From positions 1 through 7,804 of the forward strand of contig JAJYJR010000261.1 of assembly GCA_021789355.1 (NCBI GenBank): a DNA stretch of 7,804 bases. The letters are read 5' to 3'. Below the pieces are notes generated by a model. It saw only the letters and a list, made by a program, of their open reading frames with translations. It was not told the origin of the DNA and did no database searches. Positions 1 to 7,780 of the stretch are shown piece after piece. How positions within the stretch are numbered: position 1 is the first letter of the stretch; each line of letters begins with the position of its first letter. Position numbers and translations under genes: made by a program. This DNA is from Chloroflexota bacterium. GTDB taxonomy: Bacteria; Chloroflexota; Limnocylindria; Limnocylindrales; CSP1-4.

Positions 1-25
1 CACCTCGCCGAAGCTCCCGCACCGC
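1..25 (+). repeat. Left copy of imperfect direct repeat flanking the recombinase cassette
   Basis: Bases 3-16 (CCTCGCCGAAGCTC) are identical to 2066-2079. Extending the alignment to 1-25 against 2064-2088 gives 21 of 25 matches. The copies lie 2063 bp apart and bracket the small protein and the recombinase. In a G+C-rich window a 14-bp match can occur by chance, so the case rests on the placement. The left copy touches the window edge and its full extent cannot be seen. Confidence 0.4.
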
Positions 26-66
26 TCGGGCCATGGGCGGTCCCCCTCGCAGTGCGGAGCTTCCCG

Positions 67-294
67 ATGACATCTCCAGACGCCGAGGTCCGGCCCGACG
101 ACGTGGCAGCGCGCCTGCCCGAGCCGCGCTCGCGCGGGACCCGAGCCGGCCGCGTCCCCTTCCCGGATGTCCCGCCGGTGGGAGGCGATGGCGCCGCCCT
201 CGTCGCCGCGCTCGCCGCGCTCGTCCGCTACCACCTGCGTGCGACGGCGCCCGTGTCGGCCCGCGGCGTGGAACCGCTCGCCCCCGCTGCCTGA
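67..294 (+). CDS. Small protein of unknown function, coupled to the recombinase gene
   Basis: I do not recognise this 75-residue product. The ATG at 67 is preceded by GGAG at 56-59 with a 7-nt gap, which is why I chose it. The same frame is open without a stop to the left window edge, so the gene could be longer and only its end may be visible here. The first half is rich in Pro, Arg and Asp. Residues of about 45-58 are Ala/Leu/Val-rich and could form one helix, followed by a short Ala/Pro-rich tail. Third codon positions are mostly G or C, as in a real gene of this genome. The stop lies 7 nt before the recombinase ATG, so the two are probably co-transcribed and translationally coupled. A helper role for the recombinase is only a guess from position. 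Confidence 0.5.
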   Translation: MTSPDAEVRPDDVAARLPEPRSRGTRAGRVPFPDVPPVGGDGAALVAALAALVRYHLRATAPVSARGVEPLAPAA

Positions 295-301
295 ACGATC
301 C

Positions 302-1963
302 ATGAGCCGCCGCGGCATCCCGACCGACCCTTGGGCGCTCGTCCCGAACGCGCCCTACGATGTCCGCCCCGAGGACCTGCGCGGGCTGCCGTATGCGATG
401 TCGGTTCGCGTGAGCGATGGCTCCCAGACCACCAACGGCTCGACCGATCTGCAGGTCCGCCGGATCCGCGCCTTCGCCCGACAATACGGGCTCGTCGACT
501 CGGGGCTCGTGTGGACGCGCACCCAGTCGGGCAAGTGGATGGCGTCCGCGCGCGAGACGGCCGAGCAGATCACCGCGGCGGCCGAGGGGCGCATGCGCGT
601 GCTCCTCTTCTACGACGCCTCGCGCTATGCGCGCAACGTGCTCGGTGCGCTGCAGATCGAGGAAGAGTTGCACGGCCGCGGCTGCTTCGTCATCTACCTC
701 GAGGACGGCGAGGTGATCGTCGCGTCGAACCTCGCCACGCGCGCGGCCAAGAACCGCAAGCACGCCGAGAACCAGGAGTACGTCGACAAGCTCAGCCGGC
801 GTGTCGGGGACGGGATCGAGGGTTTCGTCGTGCGGGGCGACGACGCGGCGGTCCAGGTGGTCAGTCAGGCCGGCGTCGCGCCGTTCGGCTGGCGTCGTCC
901 CGATCGCTACCGCGCGCCGCTCGCCCACCACCCGCTCGAGGCTAAGGCCGTGCTGGCGATCGCCGAGCGCTTCCTCCACCCCGGCGAGACGTGCGCCACG
1001 GTCGCGGCCTGGGCCAACGAGCAGGGCAATCGCACGCGGCGCGGCAACGCGTGGACCAAGCAGTCGATCTACGACCTCTTGACGTTGCCGCTGCATCGGG
1101 GAGTCCTCGGTTACCACGTGTCGCGCAAGGCGCGCCGGGCTGGCTACTGCGACGGCGCCACGGGGGCCATCGATCCGATCGTCACCCCCTCGCTTGCCCG
1201 GCGTATCGACGCGAAGCTCGCCGAGGGCCTCCGTGGCCGCAGCCGGGCCGTGCTGGCCAGCCATCACCGGCGTTTCATCTACGTGCTCGCGGGGATTGCC
1301 TTCTGGCGCTGCGGCGAGAAGGCGACCGCGCAGTACGGTGGATCCGTCCCGCATCCCCGCTACCACCACGCCGGTAGCCACCCGTACTGCACGCCCGAGC
1401 GCCAGAGTTACCCCGAGACTGACTACCTGCGCCACCTCGCCGACTTCTGGCGCTGCTTCCGCCTCGATGACGCCGTGAGGGAGGCCGTCCTGGCGACGCT
1501 CGCGGAGGGGAACGACGCAGGCCAAGGCGAAGACGAGCGGCATCTCGAGATCGCCCGCCTCGAGGCCGACCTGCGCGCCAAGCTGTCCGCCTTCGCCGAT
1601 CCCGACAGCACCATCTCGGCGCTCGAGCTCGAGCGCTTCCGCCGCGACACGCGCGATCGCATCGCCGAACTTCACGCGGCCCGCGCGGAACCTCCGCGGA
1701 CGAGCGTGGACCTCGATGCGGCGGCGGCGGTGCTGCGCCATGCCGGCGCCCTGTGGGGTGATCCGGAGGACGTGGCGCCCGAGCTCCAGGCAGCACGGCG
1801 CGACCTCATGCTCGCGGTCTTCGATCGGGTCGAGCTCTGGGGGCCGTACGTCACCGCCCTGCGCCCGCGCCCGGCCTTCGCGACCCTCGTTGAGGCGGGC
1901 GCGTACCAGGCTGGCGAGCGGGCGATGACGAGGATCGTGATCCTGCCCGCCACGCGTTCGTGA
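302..1963 (+). CDS. Large serine recombinase (site-specific integrase/resolvase family)
   Basis: This 553-residue protein should cut and rejoin DNA at attachment sites through a 5'-phosphoserine link. The N-terminal resolvase domain (about residues 28-165) shows YAMSVRVSDG with the likely nucleophile Ser38 and helper Arg36. Gln51, Arg84 (matching Arg45 of gamma-delta resolvase) and an SRYARN motif with Arg108 and Arg111 also fit. The recombinase domain follows (about 185-300), with GVAPFGWRRP at 191-200 and WTKQSIYDLL at 251-260. A putative zinc ribbon at about 328-385 is degenerate: it has Cys337 and Cys363 with His355/His356 between them, not the usual two CxxC-type pairs. A charged, coiled-coil-like stretch spans about 408-462, and the C-terminal part resembles that of other large serine recombinases. 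Length is normal for the family. ATG 302 keeps the first beta strand; ATG 398 would start inside the active-site strand. No strong ribosome site is visible, which fits coupling to the gene upstream. Confidence 0.93.
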   Translation: MSRRGIPTDPWALVPNAPYDVRPEDLRGLPYAMSVRVSDGSQTTNGSTDLQVRRIRAFARQYGLVDSGLVWTRTQSGKWMASARETAEQITAAAEGRMRVLLFYDASRYARNVLGALQIEEELHGRGCFVIYLEDGEVIVASNLATRAAKNRKHAENQEYVDKLSRRVGDGIEGFVVRGDDAAVQVVSQAGVAPFGWRRPDRYRAPLAHHPLEAKAVLAIAERFLHPGETCATVAAWANEQGNRTRRGNAWTKQSIYDLLTLPLHRGVLGYHVSRKARRAGYCDGATGAIDPIVTPSLARRIDAKLAEGLRGRSRAVLASHHRRFIYVLAGIAFWRCGEKATAQYGGSVPHPRYHHAGSHPYCTPERQSYPETDYLRHLADFWRCFRLDDAVREAVLATLAEGNDAGQGEDERHLEIARLEADLRAKLSAFADPDSTISALELERFRRDTRDRIAELHAARAEPPRTSVDLDAAAAVLRHAGALWGDPEDVAPELQAARRDLMLAVFDRVELWGPYVTALRPRPAFATLVEAGAYQAGERAMTRIVILPATRS

Positions 1964-2013
1964 CAGAGGCGCCGCCCTCGCCGTGTCCGCACCTCGGGCG
2001 CCTCACTGCGTGG

Positions 2014-2040
2014 CCGGTGCGGGCACGCACCGGATCTTCA
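2014..2040 (+). terminator. Hairpin downstream of the recombinase, possible intrinsic terminator
   Basis: A perfect 8-bp GC-rich stem (CCGGTGCG at 2014-2021 with CGCACCGG at 2026-2033) encloses a 4-nt loop. The sequence after it is ATCTTCACTT, which is T-rich for this region but is not a true T run. It starts 50 nt after the recombinase stop and before the next gene, where a terminator would be expected. The weak T tract limits confidence. It might instead be part of a recombination site. Confidence 0.45.
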
Positions 2041-2063
2041 CTTCGCCCCCTTGACGCTACGAC

Positions 2064-2088
2064 CGCCTCGCCGAAGCTCGCGCGTCGC
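2064..2088 (+). repeat. Right copy of imperfect direct repeat flanking the recombinase cassette
   Basis: This copy begins about 100 bp after the recombinase stop and matches window positions 1-25 at 21 of 25 bases, with a perfect 14-bp core at 2066-2079. It runs directly into a dyad centred near 2094. A direct repeat on both sides of an integrase gene, one copy close to its 3' end, is how attL and attR of an integrated element would look. No excised or empty site is available here to prove it. Confidence 0.4.
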
Positions 2089-2107
2089 CCACTAGTGGCG
2101 ACCCGCG
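2079..2107. other. Large interrupted palindrome, possible recombinase or regulator site
   Basis: The inner arms GTCGCC...ACT (2084-2093, with one extra C at 2090) and AGTGGCGAC (2094-2102) pair fully. The outer arms CGCG at 2079-2082 and CGCG at 2104-2107 extend the symmetry after a C/C mismatch. Serine integrase sites are typically imperfect palindromes around a short core, and this one abuts the right direct repeat. It also lies 22 nt before the start of the next gene, so it could be an operator or a messenger hairpin for that gene. Nothing here has a T tract like a terminator. Confidence 0.4.
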
Positions 2108-2129
2108 CAGTACAGCAGGAGTCCGCAGG

Positions 2130-2690
2130 ATGGGACGAGCAGCTCGCAGCAGGCGCCAACGCCGCCAGACTCGCACCTGGCACACGCGCAACCCTTGGAC
2201 CGGAGCCCAGGAATCGTTCCGGGTCTGCATCAGCGACGAGGCGCTGCGTGAATGGGAGGAGAACCGGGTCCGCCTGGCGGCGGCCGGCTACCCGGACCGG
2301 CCGCCCGAGCTCGACAACCCGCGGGTGCGCGTGTGGAACCTGGTCGCTCCGGGCCGGCCGATCACGTTCGACGCGAACGACGGCGCTCCGCCGTCCGCCG
2401 TGCTCGGCGCCGACCCGTCCGCGCGCGGCCTCGGCGTCTGGCGGTCTGGGGATGAGCGCCACGGCGTGAAGATCAACATAGGCCGCCGCGATGACGGCAC
2501 CGTCGTGCTGCACCTCGTCATCCAGGAAGGTCAGCAGGAGGAGAGCCTGCTGCTGCGTGTCCACGACGCGGAGGAGGCACGCGAGGTGGTCGAGGGTCTC
2601 GGTCGCGAGGTTCTTCCGATCCTGAGTCTCCCCCCGCTCAGCTGGACCTCGGATGACGAGTTGCTAGCGGGTATGGCCGGTGCCGGATGA
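2130..2690 (+). CDS. Hypothetical protein, 186 residues
   Basis: I do not recognise this family. The ATG is preceded by GGAG at 2118-2121 with an 8-nt gap, a good ribosome site. The N-terminus is very basic (many Arg and Gln in residues 1-20). It is followed by a mixed region with several Pro, and a C-terminal half with alternating strands and a helix: VKINIGRRDDG and VVLHLVIQEGQ (about 112-135), then a charged helix ending near residue 160. There is no signal peptide, membrane segment or Cys cluster, so it is probably a soluble cytoplasmic protein. The basic start could bind nucleic acid, but that is inference. It lies outside the direct repeats around the recombinase and 87 nt before another unknown gene on the same strand, with which it may share a transcript. 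Confidence 0.7.
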   Translation: MGRAARSRRQRRQTRTWHTRNPWTGAQESFRVCISDEALREWEENRVRLAAAGYPDRPPELDNPRVRVWNLVAPGRPITFDANDGAPPSAVLGADPSARGLGVWRSGDERHGVKINIGRRDDGTVVLHLVIQEGQQEESLLLRVHDAEEAREVVEGLGREVLPILSLPPLSWTSDDELLAGMAGAG

Positions 2691-2763
2691 GGCGAGCAGC
2701 CGCAGACCGCGGCGCGCGCACCGCGGACGAAGGCCGAGGACATGCCTGAGGCGAGGCAGGACC

Positions 2764-2772
2764 AAGGGAGAG
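2764..2772 (+). promoter_or_regulatory. Strong ribosome binding site deciding the start at 2778
   Basis: AAGGGAGAG lies 5 nt before the ATG at 2778. It favours this start over the in-frame ATG at 2742, which would add only 12 residues and would place the ribosome site inside the coding region. Confidence 0.65.
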
Positions 2773-2777
2773 TAATC

Positions 2778-3044
2778 ATGGGCCAGCAACGCGGCTGGTA
2801 CCGGGGACCCATCGAGTACAGCGACGACCCCGACGCCGTCGAACGCCGCCTGCGCGCGGCGGCCGCGCGCCACGGCTACCGCCTCCGCGTTCGGGGCGAC
2901 CAGGTGCGCTTCGTGGACCCGGACACGGGCGAGATCGGCGTGCCGCTCACCTGGGACGACGTCGCGTACAACCTCGAGGAGTTCTGGTCAGGCGATCTGA
3001 TGAACGGCTGGCGCGACCTCCTGCACGATCCTGACACGGTCTGA
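2778..3044 (+). CDS. Small acidic hypothetical protein, 88 residues
   Basis: This family is not recognised. The start is set by the purine-rich AAGGGAGAG just upstream. The protein has one predicted helix (about residues 18-32, DAVERRLRAAAARHG) and then two likely strands (YRLRVRG and QVRFVDPDTGE, about 34-52). The tail is acidic and Trp-containing, with WDDVAYNLEEFW at 59-70 and WRDLL at 78-82. There is no membrane segment or signal peptide. The arrangement suggests a compact soluble domain, perhaps binding a protein partner through its acidic, aromatic tail. The stop is immediately followed by the remains of an IS30-type transposase starting within about 10 bp. The insertion may therefore have replaced the original 3' end, so this gene could be slightly truncated or fused. 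Confidence 0.68.
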   Translation: MGQQRGWYRGPIEYSDDPDAVERRLRAAAARHGYRLRVRGDQVRFVDPDTGEIGVPLTWDDVAYNLEEFWSGDLMNGWRDLLHDPDTV

Positions 3045-3050
3045 AAGAGT

Positions 3051-3597
3051 TCAGCGCCAGCCAGCCGAGGGCGCCTCCCGGGCATGGTCATGATCTCCGA
3101 GCGGCCCCCCGAAGCGGACGATCGTGCCGTTCCGGGCCACTGGGAGGGCGACATCATCCTGGGCGCAGGTGGTCGCAGCGCCGTGGAGACCCTCGTGGAG
3201 CGGACGAATCGGTTCCTGCTCCTGCTGCACCTGGACCGGGACCGTTCCGCTGAGGCCGTCGAGGCGGCCATGCGCAGGGCCGCCCAGACCCCTGCCGAAG
3301 TAGCTCTGGCGCTCCATCACCTGGGATCAGGGCGCCGAGATGGCCAACCACGCCACCTTCACCGTCGCCACCGACGTCCCGATCTACTTCCGCGCCCCAC
3401 GCACCCTGGCAGCGCGGCTCCAACGAGAACACCAATGGGCTGCTGCGCCAAATCCTGCCCAAGGGGATCGATCTCTCCCGCGTCAGTGCGGCGACCTCCG
3501 CCACATCCAGCGCAGCCTCAACGGACGTCCGCGCAAGACCCTCGGTTACGTGACACCATCGGAAAAGCTCGCAGAGATCGTTGCGGCCACCGGTTGA
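3051..3597 (+). pseudogene. IS30-family transposase remnant, 5' truncated with three frameshifts
   Basis: The translated pieces are clearly an IS30-type DDE transposase, which in intact form cuts and joins insertion sequence ends. Piece one (to about 3303) holds [20 protein letters not shown], with the first catalytic Asp at 3150-3152. Piece two, in a second frame (about 3304-3405), has [20 protein letters not shown], with the second Asp at 3325-3327. Piece three, in the third frame (about 3407-3487), reads [15 protein letters not shown], with the Glu at 3425-3427. Piece four (about 3493-3597) returns to the second frame with [20 protein letters not shown] and the natural stop. The N-terminal helix-turn-helix part, more than half of a full-length protein with the gaps included, is missing upstream. 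Long intact genes on both sides argue against poor sequence quality as the cause. The product cannot be functional. Confidence 0.9.
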
Positions 3598-3603
3598 ACC
3601 CGC

Positions 3604-3635
3604 CGGTCCTATGGGTGCGCACTCACTGAGGACCG
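3604..3635. terminator. Dyad between convergent genes, weak bidirectional terminator candidate
   Basis: CGGTCCT at 3604-3610 pairs with AGGACCG at 3629-3635 across an 18-nt loop that itself contains the palindrome GTGCGCAC (3615-3622). It lies between the end of the transposase remnant and the end of the minus-strand ABC operon, where transcription from both sides would converge. No T tract is present on either strand. It may equally be a leftover insertion-sequence end. Confidence 0.25.
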
Positions 3636-3662
3636 CGTGGTCTCTCCCCGCGCCCCTCGCCG

Positions 3663-4371
<709 letters not shown>

Positions 4372-4379
<8 letters not shown>

Positions 4380-7146
4380 CGCCGCGCCCACCGAGCCGCA
4401 GGCTCGCCAGCCCGCCCCACGCGACCGCCGAGAGGGCGAGTCCAGCGGCGAAGACGACGATCCAGCTCAACGAGACGTCCGCCCCGGCGATCTGGCCGGC
4501 GGTCAGCGTAGCCAGGCCAGCCGCCACGAGCGCCGCGGGCAGGGCCACCCCGAAGCGGGTCCAGACCAGCATCGCCCGGACGTCCTTGGGCCGCCAGCCG
4601 CTCGCCCGCAGGACGCGCAGCTCGGTCTGGCGGGCCTCGAGGTCGAGCCGCAGGGCGAGGAGCGTGAAGGCCAGGGTGCCCAGGCCGACGAGGGCGAGGA
4701 GCGCGAGCTGGTAGGCCGCCAACCGCTCGGCCAGCGCCGAGGCGAGGAGGGTCGGCCCGACGCGCGATCCCACGGTTGCCAGGACCGCGAGCCCGGGCGC
4801 GATCGTCGCCGCCGCCAGGGCCAGGCCGAGCACGATCGCGATCGAGCGCCAGGGCCGGGCCAGCAGCGAGCGCAGGGCATAGGTCCGAAGCCCGCCCACC
4901 GATGGGCTCAGGTGGCGGTGCGGGACGACGACGTCGCCCGATGCGACGCGACGCGCCGATGGCCGCACCGCGATGGCCGCCACCAGACCCGAGAGGACGA
5001 ACAGCGCGGCGCCGAAGAACGCGACCGCGAGTCCCAGCGGCTCGCGGGCCGAGACCGCCCAGCCGAGGAGCCCCAGAGCAAGGACGATCGCGCCCGCGAC
5101 CGCCGACTCGCCCGCCTGCCAGCGCACGATTGCCCGTCGTCGCCAGCCGATCGCGGCGAGGATCGCCGCCTCGCGGCCGCGCGCGGCCGATGAGAGGAGC
5201 GCCGTGCCCCCGACGACGACCGCCACCGCCAGGAGTGAGAGGAGGAGCAGGACGACGTTCGTGTCGCCCAGCGCCCGCTCAACCCGGGGCGCGGCGCCGA
5301 GGGTGGTCCAGTACTGCCGGACCCAGCCGAGATCCCTGGGCGGGTTGGAGCTCGTGTCGTACGCCGGAACGTAGACGTCGACCGCCTGGGGTGAGGAGGC
5401 GGCGACGACGTCGACCTCGAGCCCGAGCGCGGCGATCGCGCCGGCGACCCGCTCGACCTTCGCGAGCGCGCCGGGACCGTAGTTCGCGATCCCCCCGACC
5501 CGCACCCGGACCGCGTCGATCGGCGCCGGACCCCGGAGCAGCTCGGCCGCGGCGATGTCCACGATGCCCATCGGCGGCGCCTGCAGCAGCCCGGTCGGGT
5601 TGAGGGTCGGATTCATCGGGATGGGCGTGACCGGTCGGCCGTCAGGCCCCGCGACGAGGGTCGTGTCGGGTGGGTCGTAGGCGCCGTAGGGGACGTAGCT
5701 GAGCGGGTCCTTGGAGAGATCGAGCGTGTCGAGGTCGTATTCGCCGACCGGGGCGAGGAAGAACGGCCGGTCCATCGTCGTCTTCCGCTTGAAGGTCTCC
5801 ACGAGCGGCGGCGAGACGGTTTGGAACGGGCGATACGATTGTTCCGAGCCCAGCCGCACCTCCTGGGGACCGAGCGGCCCCGGGTCGGACAGCTCCGAGC
5901 CCGGGCCGCCCGGCGGCACGGTGCCCTGCGGCGCGATCCGGAAGGCCGGCGTCGCCGTGCCATCGGGAGCGGCGGCGACGCCGTACGTCGGGCGGGCGGT
6001 GAGCGTCGCGATGATGGTCCTGTTGCCGATAAGTCCACCCTCGCCCAACCCCCAGGGCACGCTCGTTCCGGGCCAGGGGACCCGCAGCCCGTTGACCCCA
6101 AACGCCTGGGCCTCGTCCGACCTCTCGACCGTGCTGGTGCCCACCGCGGTCATCCCGGGCCCGGCCTCCCGCGCCGCCTCGTCGAGCACGGTGGCCACCG
6201 GTCGGTCCGTGTTCGGCAGCGTCGCGAGGGGCCGGCCCACCTGGCTCACATCCAGCGAGAGCTGGATCCGGGCGTAGGTCTTGCTGCTGACGAGGATGGG
6301 AATGACCGGGCGGCTCGCGGTGACCACGTTGGCGTCGATCTCTCGAGCGAGGTCTATGTCCGAGCGCCAGTCCCGGTACTTCGGCGGGATGATCATCTTT
6401 GTGGTCGACCGGTCGAGGGTGCCGACCGTGAGCGTGTCGCGGTTGGGCAGCTTGACGAGCGGGTCGAGGAAGGCGCCGCCACCCCCGAGGAGCGCCCGCT
6501 CGGCCTCCGGATCGATCGCCAGGATCGGGCTCTGGAGCTGGGGCGGGTAGTGCGTGGCGTTGACTTCGAGGGTCCACGTGCCATCGGGGAAGCCCGGGCA
6601 GCCGGTGGCATTGGTGTCGGAGATGACAGTCGGGCAGCCCGGGAAGTTCGTCTTCTCGGGCGCGAGCAGGATCCGCACCGTGTCCTCGTACACCAGGTGG
6701 CGGCTGACTCCATCGGAGGTCGAGAGGGTCAGCGTCGCGGAGTACAGGGTGGGTCTGGTGGGGACCTTCGGGATCTCGATCGTCGGCGATGCGACCCGGG
6801 TGGTGACGAACCCGACCCAGGCGATCGGCGCCGCGATCTCGACGCCGGGGATCGCCCGGATGGCGGCCAGCTGGCCGGTGCCGATCCCGCCCCGGCCGGC
6901 CAGGGCCACGAAGTTCGGCTCGACCAGCCCGTTGGTGCTCTCCAGATCGAGCCGCGCGCCGGCCGGCCGGACCAGGATGTCGTAGGCGCCCCGCCAGTTC
7001 GCGTCGTTCTCGGCGGTGATGCGCGCGCGGGCGGCCGTTGCCACCTGGGAGGCTGCCACCGCGATGGCCGTCACCGCCACGACCGCCATGAGCGCGGTTC
7101 GCCGTCGAAGCAGCCGGAGCGGCGCCGACGGAAGTGGTGCGCCCAA
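4372..7146 (-). CDS. Large FtsX/MacB-type ABC transporter permease, 924 residues
   Basis: This is the membrane partner of the adjacent ATPase. A basic N-terminus leads into one membrane helix (about 18-38). A very long extracytoplasmic region of roughly 590 residues follows, rich in Pro, Thr and Gly, and containing its only obvious Cys pair (Cys171 and Cys183), which may form a disulfide. The C-terminal part has about seven more membrane helices in two FtsX-like blocks: about 631-653, 682-699 and 704-727, then 768-791, 811-831, 865-883 and 893-914. Each block has the cytoplasmic coupling motif that contacts the ATPase, GREAAILAAIGWRRRAIVRW near 657-676 and EARQTELRVLRASGWRPKDV near 837-856. 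The start is a TTG at 7146 supported by GGAGG with an 8-nt gap; the next ATG (residue 20) would cut into the first membrane helix. The extracytoplasmic part is much larger than in MacB and has no domain I recognise. Confidence 0.92.
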
Positions 7147-7154
7147 CTGGGGAA

Positions 7155-7159
7155 CCTCC
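7155..7159 (-). promoter_or_regulatory. GGAGG ribosome binding site supporting a TTG start
   Basis: Read on the minus strand, GGAGG is followed by 8 nt and then TTG at 7146. This decides the permease start, since no ATG or GTG at this place would keep the N-terminal basic segment and whole first membrane helix. The site lies in the 33-nt gap after the secreted-protein gene. Confidence 0.7.
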
Positions 7160-7179
7160 GCGCCGAGCGACTCTGGTCT

Positions 7180-7569
7180 CTACTCCTGTGGCAGCAGATG
7201 GCAGGGCGGAGGGGTGCCCGCCTCGGTCGCCGTGCTTTGGTGGTTCGCGGATGACCCGTCCGCGGCGTCGACGACCAGTTGTTGCGTGTACGTCGTGGTC
7301 TTGCAGGGGTACCAGGCCATCGAGTGTTGGTAGCTCGTTGCCCATGTCCAACCCGGCGCATATTCGTGGAGACCGGGGTCCGCCACGTCGGGATGGAACA
7401 CGGGTTGGTACGGGCCGTTCCCGCCCCAGGTCGCGGTCCAGCTCGAAAGCTGCCCATGGGCGCGACTCTGCGAGTGGGGGCTGATGTTGGCGCTGGCCGC
7501 CGCGACGATCCCTGTGTTCGAGAGAATGACGAGCACCGCGATCGACACGGAGACGAGGACTCGCTTCAT
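7180..7569 (-). CDS. Secreted Trp/His-rich small protein with signal peptide, first gene of ABC operon
   Basis: I do not recognise the family of this 129-residue protein. The ATG at 7569 follows AGGAGG with a 6-nt gap, so the longer reading frame upstream to 7698 is not needed. Residues 1-26 form a typical Sec signal peptide (MKR, then a hydrophobic core, then an AAASA cleavage region). There is no lipobox Cys, so it should be released or wall-associated and not a lipoprotein. The mature part of about 103 residues has five Trp (44, 48, 74, 76, 86), many His and Tyr, the stretch WGGNGPYQ near 48-55, and only two Cys (89 and 123) that could form one disulfide. Its stop is 33 nt before the permease gene, so all three genes probably share a transcript. 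It may be a bacteriocin-like protein, a substrate or an extracellular partner of the transporter. The operon order favours such a link but the sequence does not prove it. Confidence 0.78.
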   Translation of the reverse strand: MKRVLVSVSIAVLVILSNTGIVAAASANISPHSQSRAHGQLSSWTATWGGNGPYQPVFHPDVADPGLHEYAPGWTWATSYQHSMAWYPCKTTTYTQQLVVDAADGSSANHQSTATEAGTPPPCHLLPQE

Positions 7570-7780
7570 CGCCTTCCTCCTGCGCGTGGCTCCCGGTCGT
7601 AGGGGTAGGGCGACACTGCTTCCAGAAGCTGAGGTCACGATGAGGTGGGAGTAAGAATTCGTGGATCGCGGGGGAGCGCGACCCGGACACGACGGCACGA
7701 CACGTGGCCGCCGTGAACGCGGCTTGTTCGGTTGTCATGCCTCGTGACACTCGTGGAACGCGACCACACCCTACCGGAGC

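Noticed and set aside
167..301. Earlier start for the recombinase adding 45 residues
   Set aside because: The added part is Arg/Ser/Pro-rich shadow sequence that overlaps the upstream small gene in another frame. The homologous domain begins after the ATG at 302.
1619..1636. Perfect 18-bp palindrome GCGCTCGAGCTCGAGCGC inside the recombinase gene
   Set aside because: It encodes ALELER in the coiled-coil-like part and arises from alternating Leu and Glu codons CTC/GAG. A near copy at about 3680-3693 in the ATPase gene also encodes LELER, so codon choice explains it.
3303..3500. Programmed frameshifting in the IS30 transposase
   Set aside because: There are three shifts, none at a clear slippery run, and the N-terminal domain is missing. 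IS30 transposases are normally read from one frame, so decay is the simpler explanation.
5821..7254. Plus-strand open frame of 477 codons opposite the permease N-terminal half
   Set aside because: It is a shadow frame with no recognisable domain, antisense to a gene with clear membrane helices and a ribosome site.
7570..7698. N-terminal extension of the secreted protein to 7698
   Set aside because: The extra 43 residues precede and would bury a clean signal peptide, and the ATG at 7569 has an AGGAGG site at the right distance.
5642..7750. Minus-strand open frame of 702 codons overlapping the permease and secreted-protein genes
   Set aside because: It is in a different frame from both real genes, is rich in Arg/Gly/Pro, and lacks domains. 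The overlapping genes have signal peptide, membrane helices and ribosome sites.
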